Shown piece by piece: positions 11,728-23,938 of a stretch of DNA of 64,000 nt. This stretch comes from Phoronis australis (lineage: Eukaryota > Phoronida > Phoronidae). The notes beneath the pieces are model-generated. The model ran no database searches. It was given only the letters and a program-made list of their open reading frames with translations, and was not told the DNA's origin. The stretch spans positions 331,161 through 395,160 of the forward strand of contig NMRA01000375.1 of NCBI GenBank assembly GCA_002633005.1, read 5' to 3'. The first letter of the stretch is position 1, and each line of letters starts with the position of its first letter. Both the position numbers and the translations under genes were made by a program.

Positions 11728-13377
11728 TATAGACGGGTCGCAAGCGCTACTACAGCTGACAACTTGACGCCATATTGGAGAGTGCTACTAGTCACGTGAC
11801 ACGGCTAATTGCCGTATAAACAAACGGGGTACATTGTCCTTTTCAAAGCGCGATATCTAACAAATAAAGAGGCCGAAATGTGTGATTAGTTCCAGAAACA
11901 TACAAAAACATGTGACGTAGTACTTTTAACAGGCGTTTTTTAAGAGTTAATCAGTCGACTGGGAAAGTATCAAACTATTAGAAGATCGCAACCAGTGGCA
12001 GATTCTCGAGTGGCCTGAGCGGCTGCACGCCTTGAATCCAATGCGAGCGTTTTATTTTTTCGGTTTTTTTCAAGAGAATCCACTAAGATCGCGCAAATTT
12101 ATCATTTAATTGATATTGGCTACAGCGATCATCCGCCCAACTTGTTGTGATATACAACTTAACAAGTTAGATTCAACGGGAGAACGCCGTAATGTAAAAA
12201 GCAAAGAACACAGACTCAGTTCCTTTCCTGTGCATCGCTCGGAATTGCCAACGTACAAATATTCTTCTCTCACGCACGGTATTCCTCATTCACGGAGCTG
12301 AAGTCCCCCCGATCAAGCACCAGGCACTTGTTGGCGTTTTGTAGTATCCCCGGACCGGTCCTATCCATCCCCGTATATACGTACTGCGCCACCCTCAGCC
12401 GAGAAATTTAAAATAAACCCTTTTCACGCACGCTGTCTGCTTATCAAAACCCCCTGTTGCGGGGGAGCCATTGAATAATGACGGGACAGGTTTTCACGGA
12501 CGTGGGATCATTTTTTCATGGGCTGAAAATTCTTCACATTAAATTTAGACCTTGTGAAAAAACTTACCGGGGTCATTTTTCACGGGGTCATAAATAATGC
12601 CACATCGGTTGGGTATAGTTCCATTCAGTTTGCTATGTAGGAAACTCTGCATTTTGGGTAAAGGTTTGATGCGCAATTCATTCGTACAGGTTTGATATTT
12701 GGTTACTATGCACTTTACTTTTTGTGCAAGTTTCATCACAACACAGAGAGCTCCTAAGCAAGCAGTGCAAATCTACAAAATTTCCAGTATCAACTTCGAC
12801 ATCAATACAGGTTTTGCAGGCATTTGTTTGTTTTGATACAACAGAAAACATATGATTTTGGAATACATATTAAAAATGAGTTTTAAGGCAGTATATATTT
12901 CAATGGAGAATACACTATTCACTTAGATGTATTGATTTCCATGGCTGGCGAGTAAGTTCGGGGATGTTATTTTTCAGAACAGGTAAAAATACATATGATT
13001 GTCATTAATACCTAATATTTTAGCAAAACAGCATCATCGCTGGATAACAGCATATGCTGGTCGATAATTATCTTTTTAATTGATCTTATATAGTCTCAAT
13101 CGCAAGACTGATGTGGAAACAAAGCATATAGTCGCTCCGCTTAAACTATGGTGGCAGAACATAAAAACCTAGTTGCAGCGCCACTAAACTGCATGGCCGA
13201 ACCAAAAAACCCATGACTCAATGGCAGGACCAAAAAACTTAACTCTTTGGCTACAGGCATAACACTGACTGATGCCGTAGGGATCCCAATGTTTTCCGCC
13301 ATTTTTGTCCTGTGCAGCACTCTCCAATACGGCGTTGTATTGACAACGCGAGCTGCTGAGGGGCGCGCGCCCGGTCT
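11728..13377. mobile_element. Inverted-repeat element T1
   Basis: Imperfect ~60-bp inverted termini. The best-conserved part is GACGCCATATTGGAGAGTGCT at 11766-11786, against the reverse complement of 13316-13336 (19 of 21 identical). The outer parts read TATAGACGGG on the left and CCGGTCTATG on the right. It abuts MITE K1 (3 bases beyond its TTAA), so the two insertions are adjacent. The interior has no recognisable coding region. Confidence 0.5.
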
Positions 13378-13970
13378 ATGTGATGTCTATGTATGAGACA
13401 GTGCGGTCACGTGACGCAATTGCTGTCGTCGTTCGTTACCTTACATAAACCTTAAGCCCACTGTAGACAGTGAGCGATTGTGTTGACTGAGCACACAACT
13501 CATGTCTGCGGCGGTCTTGGATTTGTGTAATCTGTATTGTTGTTATTGTATGTTGTAAGTAAAAACGAGTAGATTTACTTCAAAAGTTGACATAAGCTAG
13601 GTAGGCCGGAGCTCCTAAACGGAACTACTGTTTAAGGGTTGGTTTACCGATTAGGTAGATCTGAGCTTAATCTATTCGTTACGAGTGTCTCCGATAAACA
13701 AATCGCAGTGCGTAGGATAATCAATATTTTAGTAGCAATTATTGTTGTAAACTGGATTGCTGAAGTACACGATCTCGTATCAATGTTTTAATTGCCATTG
13801 TATACACGACTGCGAAACTGACAGAATCACCGGGAAATGAAATGAATTATTTTGGTGTCAATAAATATATATATATATAATACGTATAATGACATGTATT
13901 TGGTCATCCTGTAATTATTCCCCTCCGAAAGCTTCCACAAAAGCACATAGACTTACTTGCTAATGACATA
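13378..13970. other. Intergenic with short AT microsatellite
   Basis: Nothing supported except a short (AT)n run near 13864-13880. Confidence 0.4.
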
Positions 13971-14057
13971 CACTGGCGGATCAAGGATATCACGAGGGGG
14001 TGGACCCGACTAGAATGTCGAAAGGATAGACTCGCATCGGTCCCCTTAGATTCGCCT
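13971..14057. mobile_element. Possible hAT-like MITE
   Basis: Ends CACTGGCGGATCAAGG (13971) and CCTTAGATTCGCC (to about 14056) form an imperfect inverted pair, with GTGGACC/GGTCCCC inside. The same end type (CAGGGGCGGAT...ATCTGCCACTG) occurs at 21013-21117. No 8-bp target duplication was found, so this is tentative. Confidence 0.35.
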
Positions 14058-15025
14058 ATTACAAAATGCGCAACTCCTGTACCACTTATGCAAAAAAGCA
14101 TATTATTGATTTGGTTTTGATATATGCACAGTTTGGAGCCTATCCAATATAGGTATGGAGTGCGAAACCCCACGGAAATAATATTTCAACAAACCCTGAC
14201 AAACACACTCCTTCGTTACCGTATGCGCTCGTATTTAGGCTATGAGCTTACATTCAAAACAATGCATTTTTTCAAATACCAGCTTCCCCTTTGGTATAAT
14301 CCAAAAGAGCAAGTCCGTACATCAACCCGAAACAACAGGATCTGAAGGCAAACATTCGTCGGGAAAATCGAAAGATTCCATTGGATATTTTCGACTGGTT
14401 TACCACAAACTAAAAAACATCAAATGTGATGATTCAGAGGTGAGGCGCGTGCATAGAAAACGTCAATAATTATTGACTTGAGTTCAGAAATAGTGATGAA
14501 ACAGGAGACTGTATCACTGTTAAACAAAAATTACAAGATTTTTCAGGGCTTGGAATTTTCCTCTTTTATGAGCATTTTCTCTTTTTGGTTTCGATTTCCT
14601 TTGTATCTGGCCACTAATAATGCTGACGCACGTAGTTCACGGTCATAGTGTAATACGTAAAGGATACGGTGGACATCAAACTCACTCGTTTGCGTCATTT
14701 ATGTGACATTGTGTAAACAACTGGTATTTATGCAGTGCTATTTACGTAAGTTTTCCGAGTAGCTTGATGACCGAGCAAATGTCGTATTCCCATCACCTTG
14801 AACTTACACCAGGAAAAGTAAAGATCGTTAGCCTAAGGGTTGTTAGCAACAGACTAGAGAGGCTAACAAAAATTTATGAATATCGGTTGCTCCCAGGGAA
14901 CGTAAGCAGGTACCCGTGCTCGGCTTCACGCCGGTGGTAAGGTTTCGTGGCCATAACGTAACACTTCGCCTGTGCTAACGCGCCGAGTTTCGGACAAGCA
15001 ATGAGTTGTGTACACATAAATAACA

Positions 15026-15279
15026 TGCGCGCACCCGGGGGGGTCACGGGTGCTTGGGGGGGGGCTCGTTCATTTGGCGAAGTGGGTAAAAAGGTCCACC
15101 TCAAAGAAGTCCGAGAAAACGAGACAAAAGAAAGTCCACTAATAAGGCACAGACGCACAGTTCACATTCCTGAAGGTGGTACCCCGTTCTTTTTTTTAGT
15201 TCTCCCGGTTTTTTGTTAGGAAAAGGTCCACTTTGTCAGAGATTTGAGCCTCCCCATATTAAAGGGTGGGTGCGCGCTT
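15026..15279 (+). mobile_element. G-rich MITE, copy 1
   Basis: A 254-bp repeat with inverted ends TGCGCGCACCC and GGGTGCGCGC. A second copy lies at 28556-28812. Shared landmarks in order: the poly-G stretch after the left end, TTTGG(C/T)GAAGTG, a GTCCGAGAAAACGAGA-like block, CAGACGCACAG, CCTGAAGGTGGTACC, AGGAAAAGGTCCAC, CCCCATATTAAAGG. It is non-coding; a reading frame through it is incidental. Confidence 0.65.
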
Positions 15280-15608
15280 GAATAAACGCAGCGTCGTTGG
15301 TCGGTGCAAAAACCTCCGCCAACCTGTAAAGTACTATGCCACTTGGCTAGCATTCGAAACCACACCAAACTCATTTTCAGCTAAACAGATTTGCTATCAG
15401 GCTCTCACAGGCAGGAATCGCGTGTTTATCATACTGAATCCGCAGAGGCTCGATCTCGGTCTTCCAAACATATTGCAAGCCCGAAGATAAAATAAAATTA
15501 TCTTTGGCTAATTAAAGAAAAAATCGGTAACGTTCCGGCAGTTAAAGTATCAGCAAAAATTTGAATCTAACGTTGTGGGACTGCTTTGAAAGGGATAAAC
15601 AACAACAA

Positions 15609-17202
15609 CAACAAGAGCAACGCGGAGCGTTGAAATGCGCCCACGAATTCATCGCAAATGGTGTGCAATTAGGGTTGTTTATTTGTGTCATAAAAATGGC
15701 CACTAGATGACGAAAAACATACAATCCATCCGAAAACGGGAACACGTCATTACTTCTTAAATAGAATGCTATACACCAAATTTCATAGAAATCCATCAGG
15801 AAACTTCAGATAAACAATGGAAAACAGAATAAAATGAAATTGCCACTAGATGGCACACTGTTCATTGGATCCGCACGAAAGTCGTCATTGACTGTTGTTA
15901 CCTTCATATAAATACACTTACAAATTAAATTTTATAAAGGTCCTGCAGTGGGTTTAGGAGACACAGAAGCCCTTATTCAAAATTTTATGAAAATCCGTTG
16001 AGGACCTTTGAAGATACAGAGATAAACGTAAAACTAAAATTGCCACCAGAGAGCACACCAGTAGTCAGATCCATCCGAAAATCGTCATCGTCCGTTGTCA
16101 ACATAATATAAACACACTTCTTAAATTTAGTAAAGATCGTACAAACGGTTTAGGAGATACAGCCATGGGCGCAAAAAAAACGAAACTGCCACTAGGAGGC
16201 GCCACAGTAGTCGAAGTCATCAGAAAATCATCGTCACCCGTCCACTTCATAGTAAAAACATACATGCCAATTTTCACAATTATCCTCTAAGCGGTTTGGT
16301 TGATAGAGGGGTGGACGTCAAAAAACAAACTCAAAAAACAGTACAAATGGCCACCAGGAAGCGCAAAATAGGTCGAATCCCCCTGAAAACGGAAACTTAG
16401 CGTCACCTCAGTAACAGTAGCCTATACACCAAATTTTATGAAAATACATTGAGGACATTTGAAGATACAGAGGTAGACATAAAAAATATAATTGCCACTA
16501 GGTCGCACACTAGTAGTCAGATCTGTCCGAAACTTGTTGTTGTCCGTTGTCATCATCATATAAGTGCACTTACTAAATATAGTAAAGATCCTGCAAACGG
16601 TTTAGGAGACATAGGGATAGACGCAAAAAAATCTGCCATTAGGAGGCGCCACAGAAGTCGAAGTCGTCGGAAAATCATCGTTAACCGTTCTCTTCATAGT
16701 AAGAACTTACATGCCAATTTTCACAATCATGCTTCGAGCAGTTTGGTTGATAGAGGGGTGGACGCTAAAAAACAGACGCGAAAACAGTAAAAATGGCCAC
16801 TAGGTGGCGCAAACTACGTCGAATCCATCCGAAAACGGGAGGATACCGTCGTCTCACTAATCAAGATAGCCTATACTATATTTTGTAAAAATATGATGAG
16901 GACCTTTGAAGATACAGAGGTAAACGTAAAAAACTAAAATTGCCACTAGGAGGCACACCGGTAGTCGGATCCGTCCGAAAGTTCGCTCATGCCGTCCCAT
17001 CCATGAAAGAAACACATGTTCAAAATTTCATGAACATACGTCGATCGGTTTTGGAGATAGAGCAGCGGACGCCGGACGGACGCCGGACGGACGCCGGACG
17101 GACGCCGGACGGACAGACGGGCAGAGATGACGGCATAATGCCGGCATCCACATATAAATATGTGATAATGCCGGCATCCACATATAAATATGTGGGCGCA
17201 TA
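15609..17202 (-). mobile_element. H element, full-length copy H2
   Basis: Complete H element in reverse orientation. The 5' end (right side) has the hairpin CCACATATTTATATGTGG, duplicated as a ~30-bp tandem (about 17134-17194), then an 11-bp minisatellite GCCGGACGGAC repeated at least four times (about 17066-17120). The core is a series of ~145-160 bp monomers, each with a CCACTAG(G/A)NGGC box at about 15699, 15842, 16042, 16188, 16349, 16493, 16635, 16796 and 16942. The 3' end (left side) has the CAACGC-TCC-GCGTTG hairpin followed by a short (GTT)n tail. No transposase is encoded. The architecture recalls non-autonomous Helentron-type elements (HINE) and bivalve pearl elements, which is inference. 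Confidence 0.8.
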
Positions 17203-20200
17203 AAAATGATAAACCGCATAGCTAATTTACCCCCAATTTTTACTCAGATTTTAGGTCACGCCATAGAGAAAAAACTCTACGACGTGGTGAAATTAACCAG
17301 AAATGGCATGCTTCGGTACTACACTTCGCAGAAAGGAGATATTAATATGCGTTTGAAGATATCGGTATTTTGTCGTGCGTGAATGGCACCTGTGTGTCTC
17401 CCATTTGTATGGAAAGCTAAAACTCACGTGTTATATTGCTTAGATAGGGTCATACTACATGCACATCTCGTAATATCGCGGGGCACCATGAGGAATACTA
17501 AACGGCCGTTTCTGCTTTCGATAACATCTAGCTGTTTTCTTTTTTCTTAAGTTGTCTCTTTGCTGAATTATTTTTAGCAGACGGCTCACGAAATGTCGAT
17601 TTCCACAATATATGTTCTTTAGCAACTCTGGGTGAACCGTCTCGTGACGAGACGGTCTCGCCACCTGGTGACTGGTGTGCCCCCGCCGGGATGAAAGACT
17701 ATCTAGATTGTTTACTTTATGAGTACACGGCAGTTGCACATTGTTAATGAAATTATTGGAGAAACTAAATTGCATTTTACTAGTAAATGCAGGGTTTGAG
17801 TTACATTGTTGAATATCCGCTCACGCCATTTATCGATAACTCTCTAAGGTTTTGTTTCCAATGATTGGAATCCACACGAACCTTTTAACACATAAACTGA
17901 CTTCCGACACTCTCTACGCGGTAAACAGTTAAACCGTAATACACCTGATAAATGCCAAAATATATGACCGAGATATTCATGCCAACAAGGTGCATGAAAA
18001 TAAGAATGGATACCGACATGTCAATCAGTGTAACCAGATAACGGGAAGTTCAATCACGACAATGGTCGACCATCTTAGTCCCACAAACAACGGAAGCGCT
18101 AAAATGTTTTACGATGCACTTGGTATACTTGTAGTACAGTCCGACGATATGCAGTGAAAGAAATAAGAAAAATGTCCATTGCTGACAAAAGCATGACCCT
18201 CACTTGTAATGCATAGCAATGTCTCGTCAAGACTTGCGTGTTTTTGCCAGGTTCTCGCGTCTATGGAACACGGCCACCACTTGAGTGTCTGTATGAGTCA
18301 ATTGAACACTTGCATAAATGAATCTTGTGACAATGACCTGATTGTAGTGGTGGACATACCTTGCTGCATGCAACAGTCGTTTGCTTCCCCAGAACTCATT
18401 TTGATAATGCGGCTCCATAGCAACAGTTTCAGTGCAGTAATATCAGAAACACATCGTACAGACCATGTTGCAGTGTTATGATTGCAAAAGACTCCCGCCA
18501 TATGGCTTTGCGCTTGCAAGACATCGCAACGGTAACTAGGGTGGGTGTGGCCTATCTACGTTCGTCGGAACTTATCCATTATAAATCCAATCAAAGAGCA
18601 AACACCAACACTCTAGCGTTGCCATAATAACTGGCACACGAGCATACTCACACATTGTCATTTAAAAAAAAAACGTGAGTCGTGTTACGAACTCAACTGT
18701 TGAATGAGCTGCACATCCAAAGCATAATCGCAGCAGCATTGCTCCCCACTAAGAGTAGTTTACAACAATATTTTTCATGTGCAAAATTTACTCTCCATTA
18801 TATACTGGACGCCAGTCACCATTTCAGTAAACTACAGAAATACTTGGCGGTAATCATTTCAGAAACTACGGTTGACGATAGAAGTTTTCAGGTAATGGGT
18901 TGTCATTTAGAAAATTTGTTCGAGATAATCGACAAAAATACGTTGTCGTCATAACAATTTGAATTTGCCAAGAGGTCCTCGAAACAAGCTATACGCAATG
19001 TCAAGTTACATAAAAGTACAAAACCAGGTTTCAAGGTAAGCGGCGTTTTTCTTCATGAGTAGTGGTTACTTGTTACTTGACACAACACTTTTATTTCACA
19101 ACGCTAGAAACGATTTATGAATATCAAAAACGTATACTGACACAGATGAATATATGTATAAAATTACTGATCGTCTATAAATATTATGTCTTGATTACCG
19201 TATCCTCTACTTAACATAATACAGCGTGCTTTTCACTATTGTCAATTACAAAGTGCTCGATGCGAAACTCCGATAAAAACGAGTTACACGTACATGCTGC
19301 AAACTGCTGCACAGTCCTTACCAACAGGCTTATGCTTTATGTATTACAAAACTGTCATGCAATTCAAAACACAAGGTATAATTAGTTATCAAGTATTCTA
19401 AAATTTCCAGTAACAAACGCTAAATCAGACAAATCATAGGCTTACTTCGACGATTGGACAATAACGCTTACAAATCTGCAGTTACTTTATCCAACTGGAA
19501 CAACGATGAGTTTGGTCCACTACTCTAACAGTCGTATTACACCAACTTGAACCTATCAGTCTGAATGTATTCCGTTTCCACCTCATTTCAGTACTAATAA
19601 AGCGAATTCTCATGCAAACCAGTTATGTTTAAAAACTTAATCCAAAACACGATAATTCAACTACATGTCACAGACTTTTTAATATAAAGGGAACTTATTA
19701 TAATATTCAAGAACTGAATATTGAATTTCTGATGATGCACCTACAAAGTAGCATTAGAATTGCTCGAAGATGTACTTCACTTTTTATGAACGAATTGTGA
19801 AAACTGGAATACAAACAGTGTTGCGATTTACGAAGTATGAGTCCTTTAAGAGTATAGACAGCCGATAGACGAGAATCATTTGTGTCTTATAATCTAAAGG
19901 AAACGAAAAAAAGAATTGCTTCTTAAAGATGCAGGTTAAAAGTCTAAGCCACTGATAGACTTAGTGAATGTAACTCACGGTATATTCTAGAACATGGATA
20001 CTGAATTGTGACGTCATGGCGCCCTCGATTTACGTTACCAAACAATAGGCATGTAAGCGCTATTGGGAGATTGAAAGTATTAGTAAAACAGAGAACTGTA
20101 TTAATTGTCACAGAAACGACCTGTCATGGAACAGCGAATTTCAATAATGGACACGCGATTATCGAATGACGGCGACAAGATAAACGTACAGTCATTTTTA

Positions 20201-20976
20201 ATGAAGTGCTGTCATTCAGTGGGTCGGTGAAGCGCTCACCTGGGATCTCACACCTTACGACTATTCAGCTCGACTACTTCACTTGCCTGTCCGTCAATAT
20301 CTGTCTGTTCTCCAAATGTCATATGCGATTTTCACGCACCATTCTTAGTCGTATACTATTGCACTTTGTAGACAGGTGGTACGATGCGATCTGTGCAAGC
20401 TCAAATTAAACTCGTATACAATTTCTCTTTTGAGCTACAGCGCATCCGACTTTCTCCTTACTAATTCGTGTACCACAAGCGCAGAGAACCGCCGGCGAGG
20501 ACGTCATACGGTATACAGTCCTGAGTAGCCTGCAGGGGTAGTGTCAAGCAAAAGAGATTCCTTTCACCATGGACTGAGTTTCTCCACAAGTGTCTGAAGA
20601 AGAGGCTTTCATTCGTAAAGGGTGTTCATGTTCCTCACGGCAACAGAACTATCATTGCTCTATCATTGCAAGGGCAATATCCAGACCATGTAACGGTAAG
20701 TGCTATATGTAGAGAAACAATTCCGTGACCGCGCTTCAAATTCCAGCTACGACCCACTTCGGTCCCCTGACCTGCAAACACTACCTACGATACAAACTCC
20801 CAAACTAAACTTCACACACGAATCCAAAATGTTCCACACTCTGTTAACAATGTCTAATTCCGGGGACAAGACTACATGGCCACATCTCTAGTCTCGCAGC
20901 TGAAATTTAGAGGAAGGGCCATGAAATCTGGTCCGCAGAACTAAATGGAAGGTCATACATAGAATATGGATCATTT
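17203..20976. other. Intergenic, no gene seen
   Basis: About 3.8 kb of AT-rich sequence. Reading frames near 17455-17775, 18209-18481 and 18682-18954 lack recognisable domains, family motifs or supporting splice sites. A 5-bp-loop inverted GAGACGG/CCGTCTC segment sits near 17642. Confidence 0.4.
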
Positions 20977-20980
20977 TTGG

Positions 20981-21117
20981 TATGTGTGTGTGTGCGTGTG
21001 TGTGTTTGTGTGCAGGGGCGGATNTTTGCCCGTCAGACATTTGCACTCCCCCATCTGACTAATGTAAACTGGGAGAATTTTAGGTGGGGCCATGGCCCCC
21101 CTCTAAATCTGCCACTG

Positions 21118-21150
<33 letters not shown>

Positions 21151-21196
21151 CGCGCGCGTGCATGTGTGCGTGTGTGTGCGCGCGCCTGTGTGTGTA
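20981..21196. repeat. TG/CG microsatellite
   Basis: An imperfect (TG)n tract with TGCG variants runs from 20981 to about 21012 and from 21118 to about 21196. A 105-bp MITE interrupts it. Confidence 0.85.
21013..21117. mobile_element. hAT-like MITE inserted in TG repeat
   Basis: A 105-bp element with imperfect inverted ends CAGGGGCGGAT and ATCTGCCACTG, and internal GTGGGGCCATGGCCCCCC. These CAGNGGCGGAT-type ends are typical of small hAT-derived elements. Both flanks are TG repeat (left TTTGTGTG, right GTGTGTGT), compatible with, but not proof of, an 8-bp target duplication. One N lies at 21024. Confidence 0.6.
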
Positions 21197-23938
21197 GCGT
21201 TTAGGGGTGCAGGACTGGGATCGACTTGTACAGCGGGTTTGGTGTCATGCAGCTGGTTCGGGGTGTTCAGGGATCGTAGGTGGAATTTAGAGGCACAGAA
21301 TTGTTTCCACCCCGTGATGTGATCTTGTTGAAATTTTGATGTTTCAGCTAAACAGAAGAATCTGTACGTTTAAAAGTTAAGTGTTTATAGTTTTGTATGC
21401 ATTTGCAGTTGATTTACTATAAAACAAAAGTGATGATCGTTGAACTTCAGCGGACATTCGAAACTTTAAAATTCTGTCTAAACTTTGTCTTAAATTGAAA
21501 AGAGTTGATGTCTTGTCAGAAGTGATAAGGATATCATTGTCAAGTGGGAATAAGTTTTTGTCAAATTGTTTCGTATCAAAATCCGTTTGATGAACATTTT
21601 AACCAAACAGAAGCGAATGAAATGTTTAGACGGAGTTAGCGCATTTGAGTGGTCGGTAATTCGAAACCCATGTTTCATCCAGATCCACGATATCAATAAG
21701 TCAATATTTAGGCAGGTACATGAACGATGGCACTTGATATTGAATAAGTCAGCGACGGATGACATGATAAAGGTACATCAAAGATTATTATAAGTACGAC
21801 CGGTAGACTGTAAGTGATCGAGGTATCTTCACGAGAATCTCAGACGAGCAGCGACAACACTAGAAGGACTGGTATGGGTAGAGTTCCGTAGACGCAAGAT
21901 TATCGCAAAAGAGAAGAAGCTAGTGCGACCACGCGCTTTGCTTTTAACGTATAGCGATATCTCGCGAAGTTTACGTGCTCTCCTTTTTCATAAAGTTCTC
22001 GAACCTACGGAACGCATGGACAGTCCCAGTCTTCGGAGAGCCCTCAAGCATGTTTGACTTCACTGCAAATTTTATTCATTTCTTATTCAACGGAGGTTTC
22101 TAGGTTCCACGAGATACAAGCTGTCGGTATGTGAATTTTTGTGATCGAGTCTTCAAACAAAATCAGATTGTGCGTATAAATAATTCGCAAGGTTCAGCTG
22201 GAAAAACGACGAATTGTTGTGACCTCACAAAATGAACACACGCTAATTGTAGAATCTAATGAAAACGACATATGTGTTGTTTTCCTGTGAATTACATTGT
22301 CTTGTAATCCTTGTTGCATTCCCTTCCCAGGTAGCAATTGTCGGTTGAGCCCTTAGTACATCCCTGTATATAAAAAATGTCACGTACTGATTTCCATGAT
22401 TTGGATAGTTTCCAATTTGCTACACTCACCACCAGATGACGCAGTGAGCTCTACATATCACTTGTAAACAAATTTCGTTGACGGTTTTCCAGAGCGGACT
22501 GTATGGGATGGATTTCTATCCTCCTTAAGAATATTATGTTGTTCGATTAAGCAATCCTACACAGAGTGCCATCTCGAGTTTAATTCCGCAATGTATTATT
22601 AGGAGACTGAGCCCTGTTTTAGCCTACTAGGCTGATATGGGATTTTTAACCACAAGTAGTCGAAACAAAATAAAACTTTGTAAATATCCAAAATGTGGAA
22701 CAATGTAAAATTTGTAAAGAATGTTAGTTCGGCAAGCACGGCTAATTACACTCTCAGACTGTATTCCGCAGCACTAAAGAAAATACAATTTGTCATAAAG
22801 CGAGGAAGATTTTTTAGACACTCATTTAATTCATAAACCCATAGATTCAAATTTAGCCTGTGTAAGCCAACTCTAACGAGTATTACTGATATCCTGTCCG
22901 AGTTTTTTCTTTGCAGACGAAAAATTTACGGTATTATCTTGTAATATCTAACATCAAAAGCAATGACACGTGACTATTTTGCTTTTCAACCTTTAAGAAC
23001 GACTCCACATAAAAACCAACAGGTAGTTTCTATACCCAAAGTCACAGATTTTTTGAGACTTAGCACATGCGTTTGGTTTGGTGAAATGCAGAAAAATTGA
23101 GTTTTTTAATATATTTTATCCATTATTTCTCTTTTTATGACATGTACCTCCAATTTGCACCAAAATTGGGCGCCGAAGTAGACGTGTTTGAATGCATTTT
23201 ACTAAGCTGATAACAAATGAGTGAGACAGTTTTAAAGGACCATAATTGACTAATTTAATGACATACCTTTCAAAATTCCTTTTCAAATTTGCATGCTTCG
23301 ATTTTGTGTGGCAAAAACGGCTACTTTGCTGGTTTTCACTGAAGCCAATTCCGGTCTAATTTGGCACTGTGTAGCAGCCATATTGCAACTTTTCAAAAAC
23401 TGACCTCATGATAAATTGTTTAGTCAATCCTAACCTCTTCATAATCTAAAATGAAAAAGGTTCAAAGACACCGTAAAACTTATTAAGTGAAAGATCCACG
23501 AAGAAGCGACTGATGCCACTGCCATTACCGTTGTGATACAGTCTCTTTCCAAAGGTACTGCTTTCTGTTTAGGGGTTGATAGACGAAAGAATGCTTCATA
23601 AATAGATAATAACTGGATATGTAGCCTTGGCCGACTTTTATTAACATCGAAGCATTAAATCAATACAAAGAAAGTAAACGTCTTATCAATATTAGATCAA
23701 ATTTCTGGTAATGGCTGTAAATACTCCAGCTCAGTCAAAAGACTGTCATATGTATGCACACGACACCATATCGGCAACTTTACAAGTTGGCCACGCAACT
23801 ATTTTCCACGGTGCGCTCGAAATTCAGGTTCATCGTCACTTGCTGCGGTCGATTAGACGCTTCGAAAAGTCCGGTGTACGCAGATGTTTTGCGGTGGACA
23901 TAATGCCAAGGTGAAATTTCCATTACAGGAGAGAGTTA
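21197..23938. other. Intergenic, no gene seen
   Basis: No recognisable genes or clear repeats. It includes the region just downstream of the minus-strand pseudokinase gene, where its 3' untranslated region should lie. Confidence 0.4.

Noticed and set aside
14874-15219. Opposed reading frames of 72-94 codons
   Set aside because: They span the G-rich MITE at 15026-15279 and shift into unrelated flank; no domain.
16449-16790. 113-codon reading frame on the plus strand
   Set aside because: Lies entirely within the H2 element, antisense to it, and follows its monomers; not a gene.
18209-18481. 90-codon plus-strand frame as a gene
   Set aside because: No family similarity recognised, overlapping minus-strand frames of similar size, no splice context.
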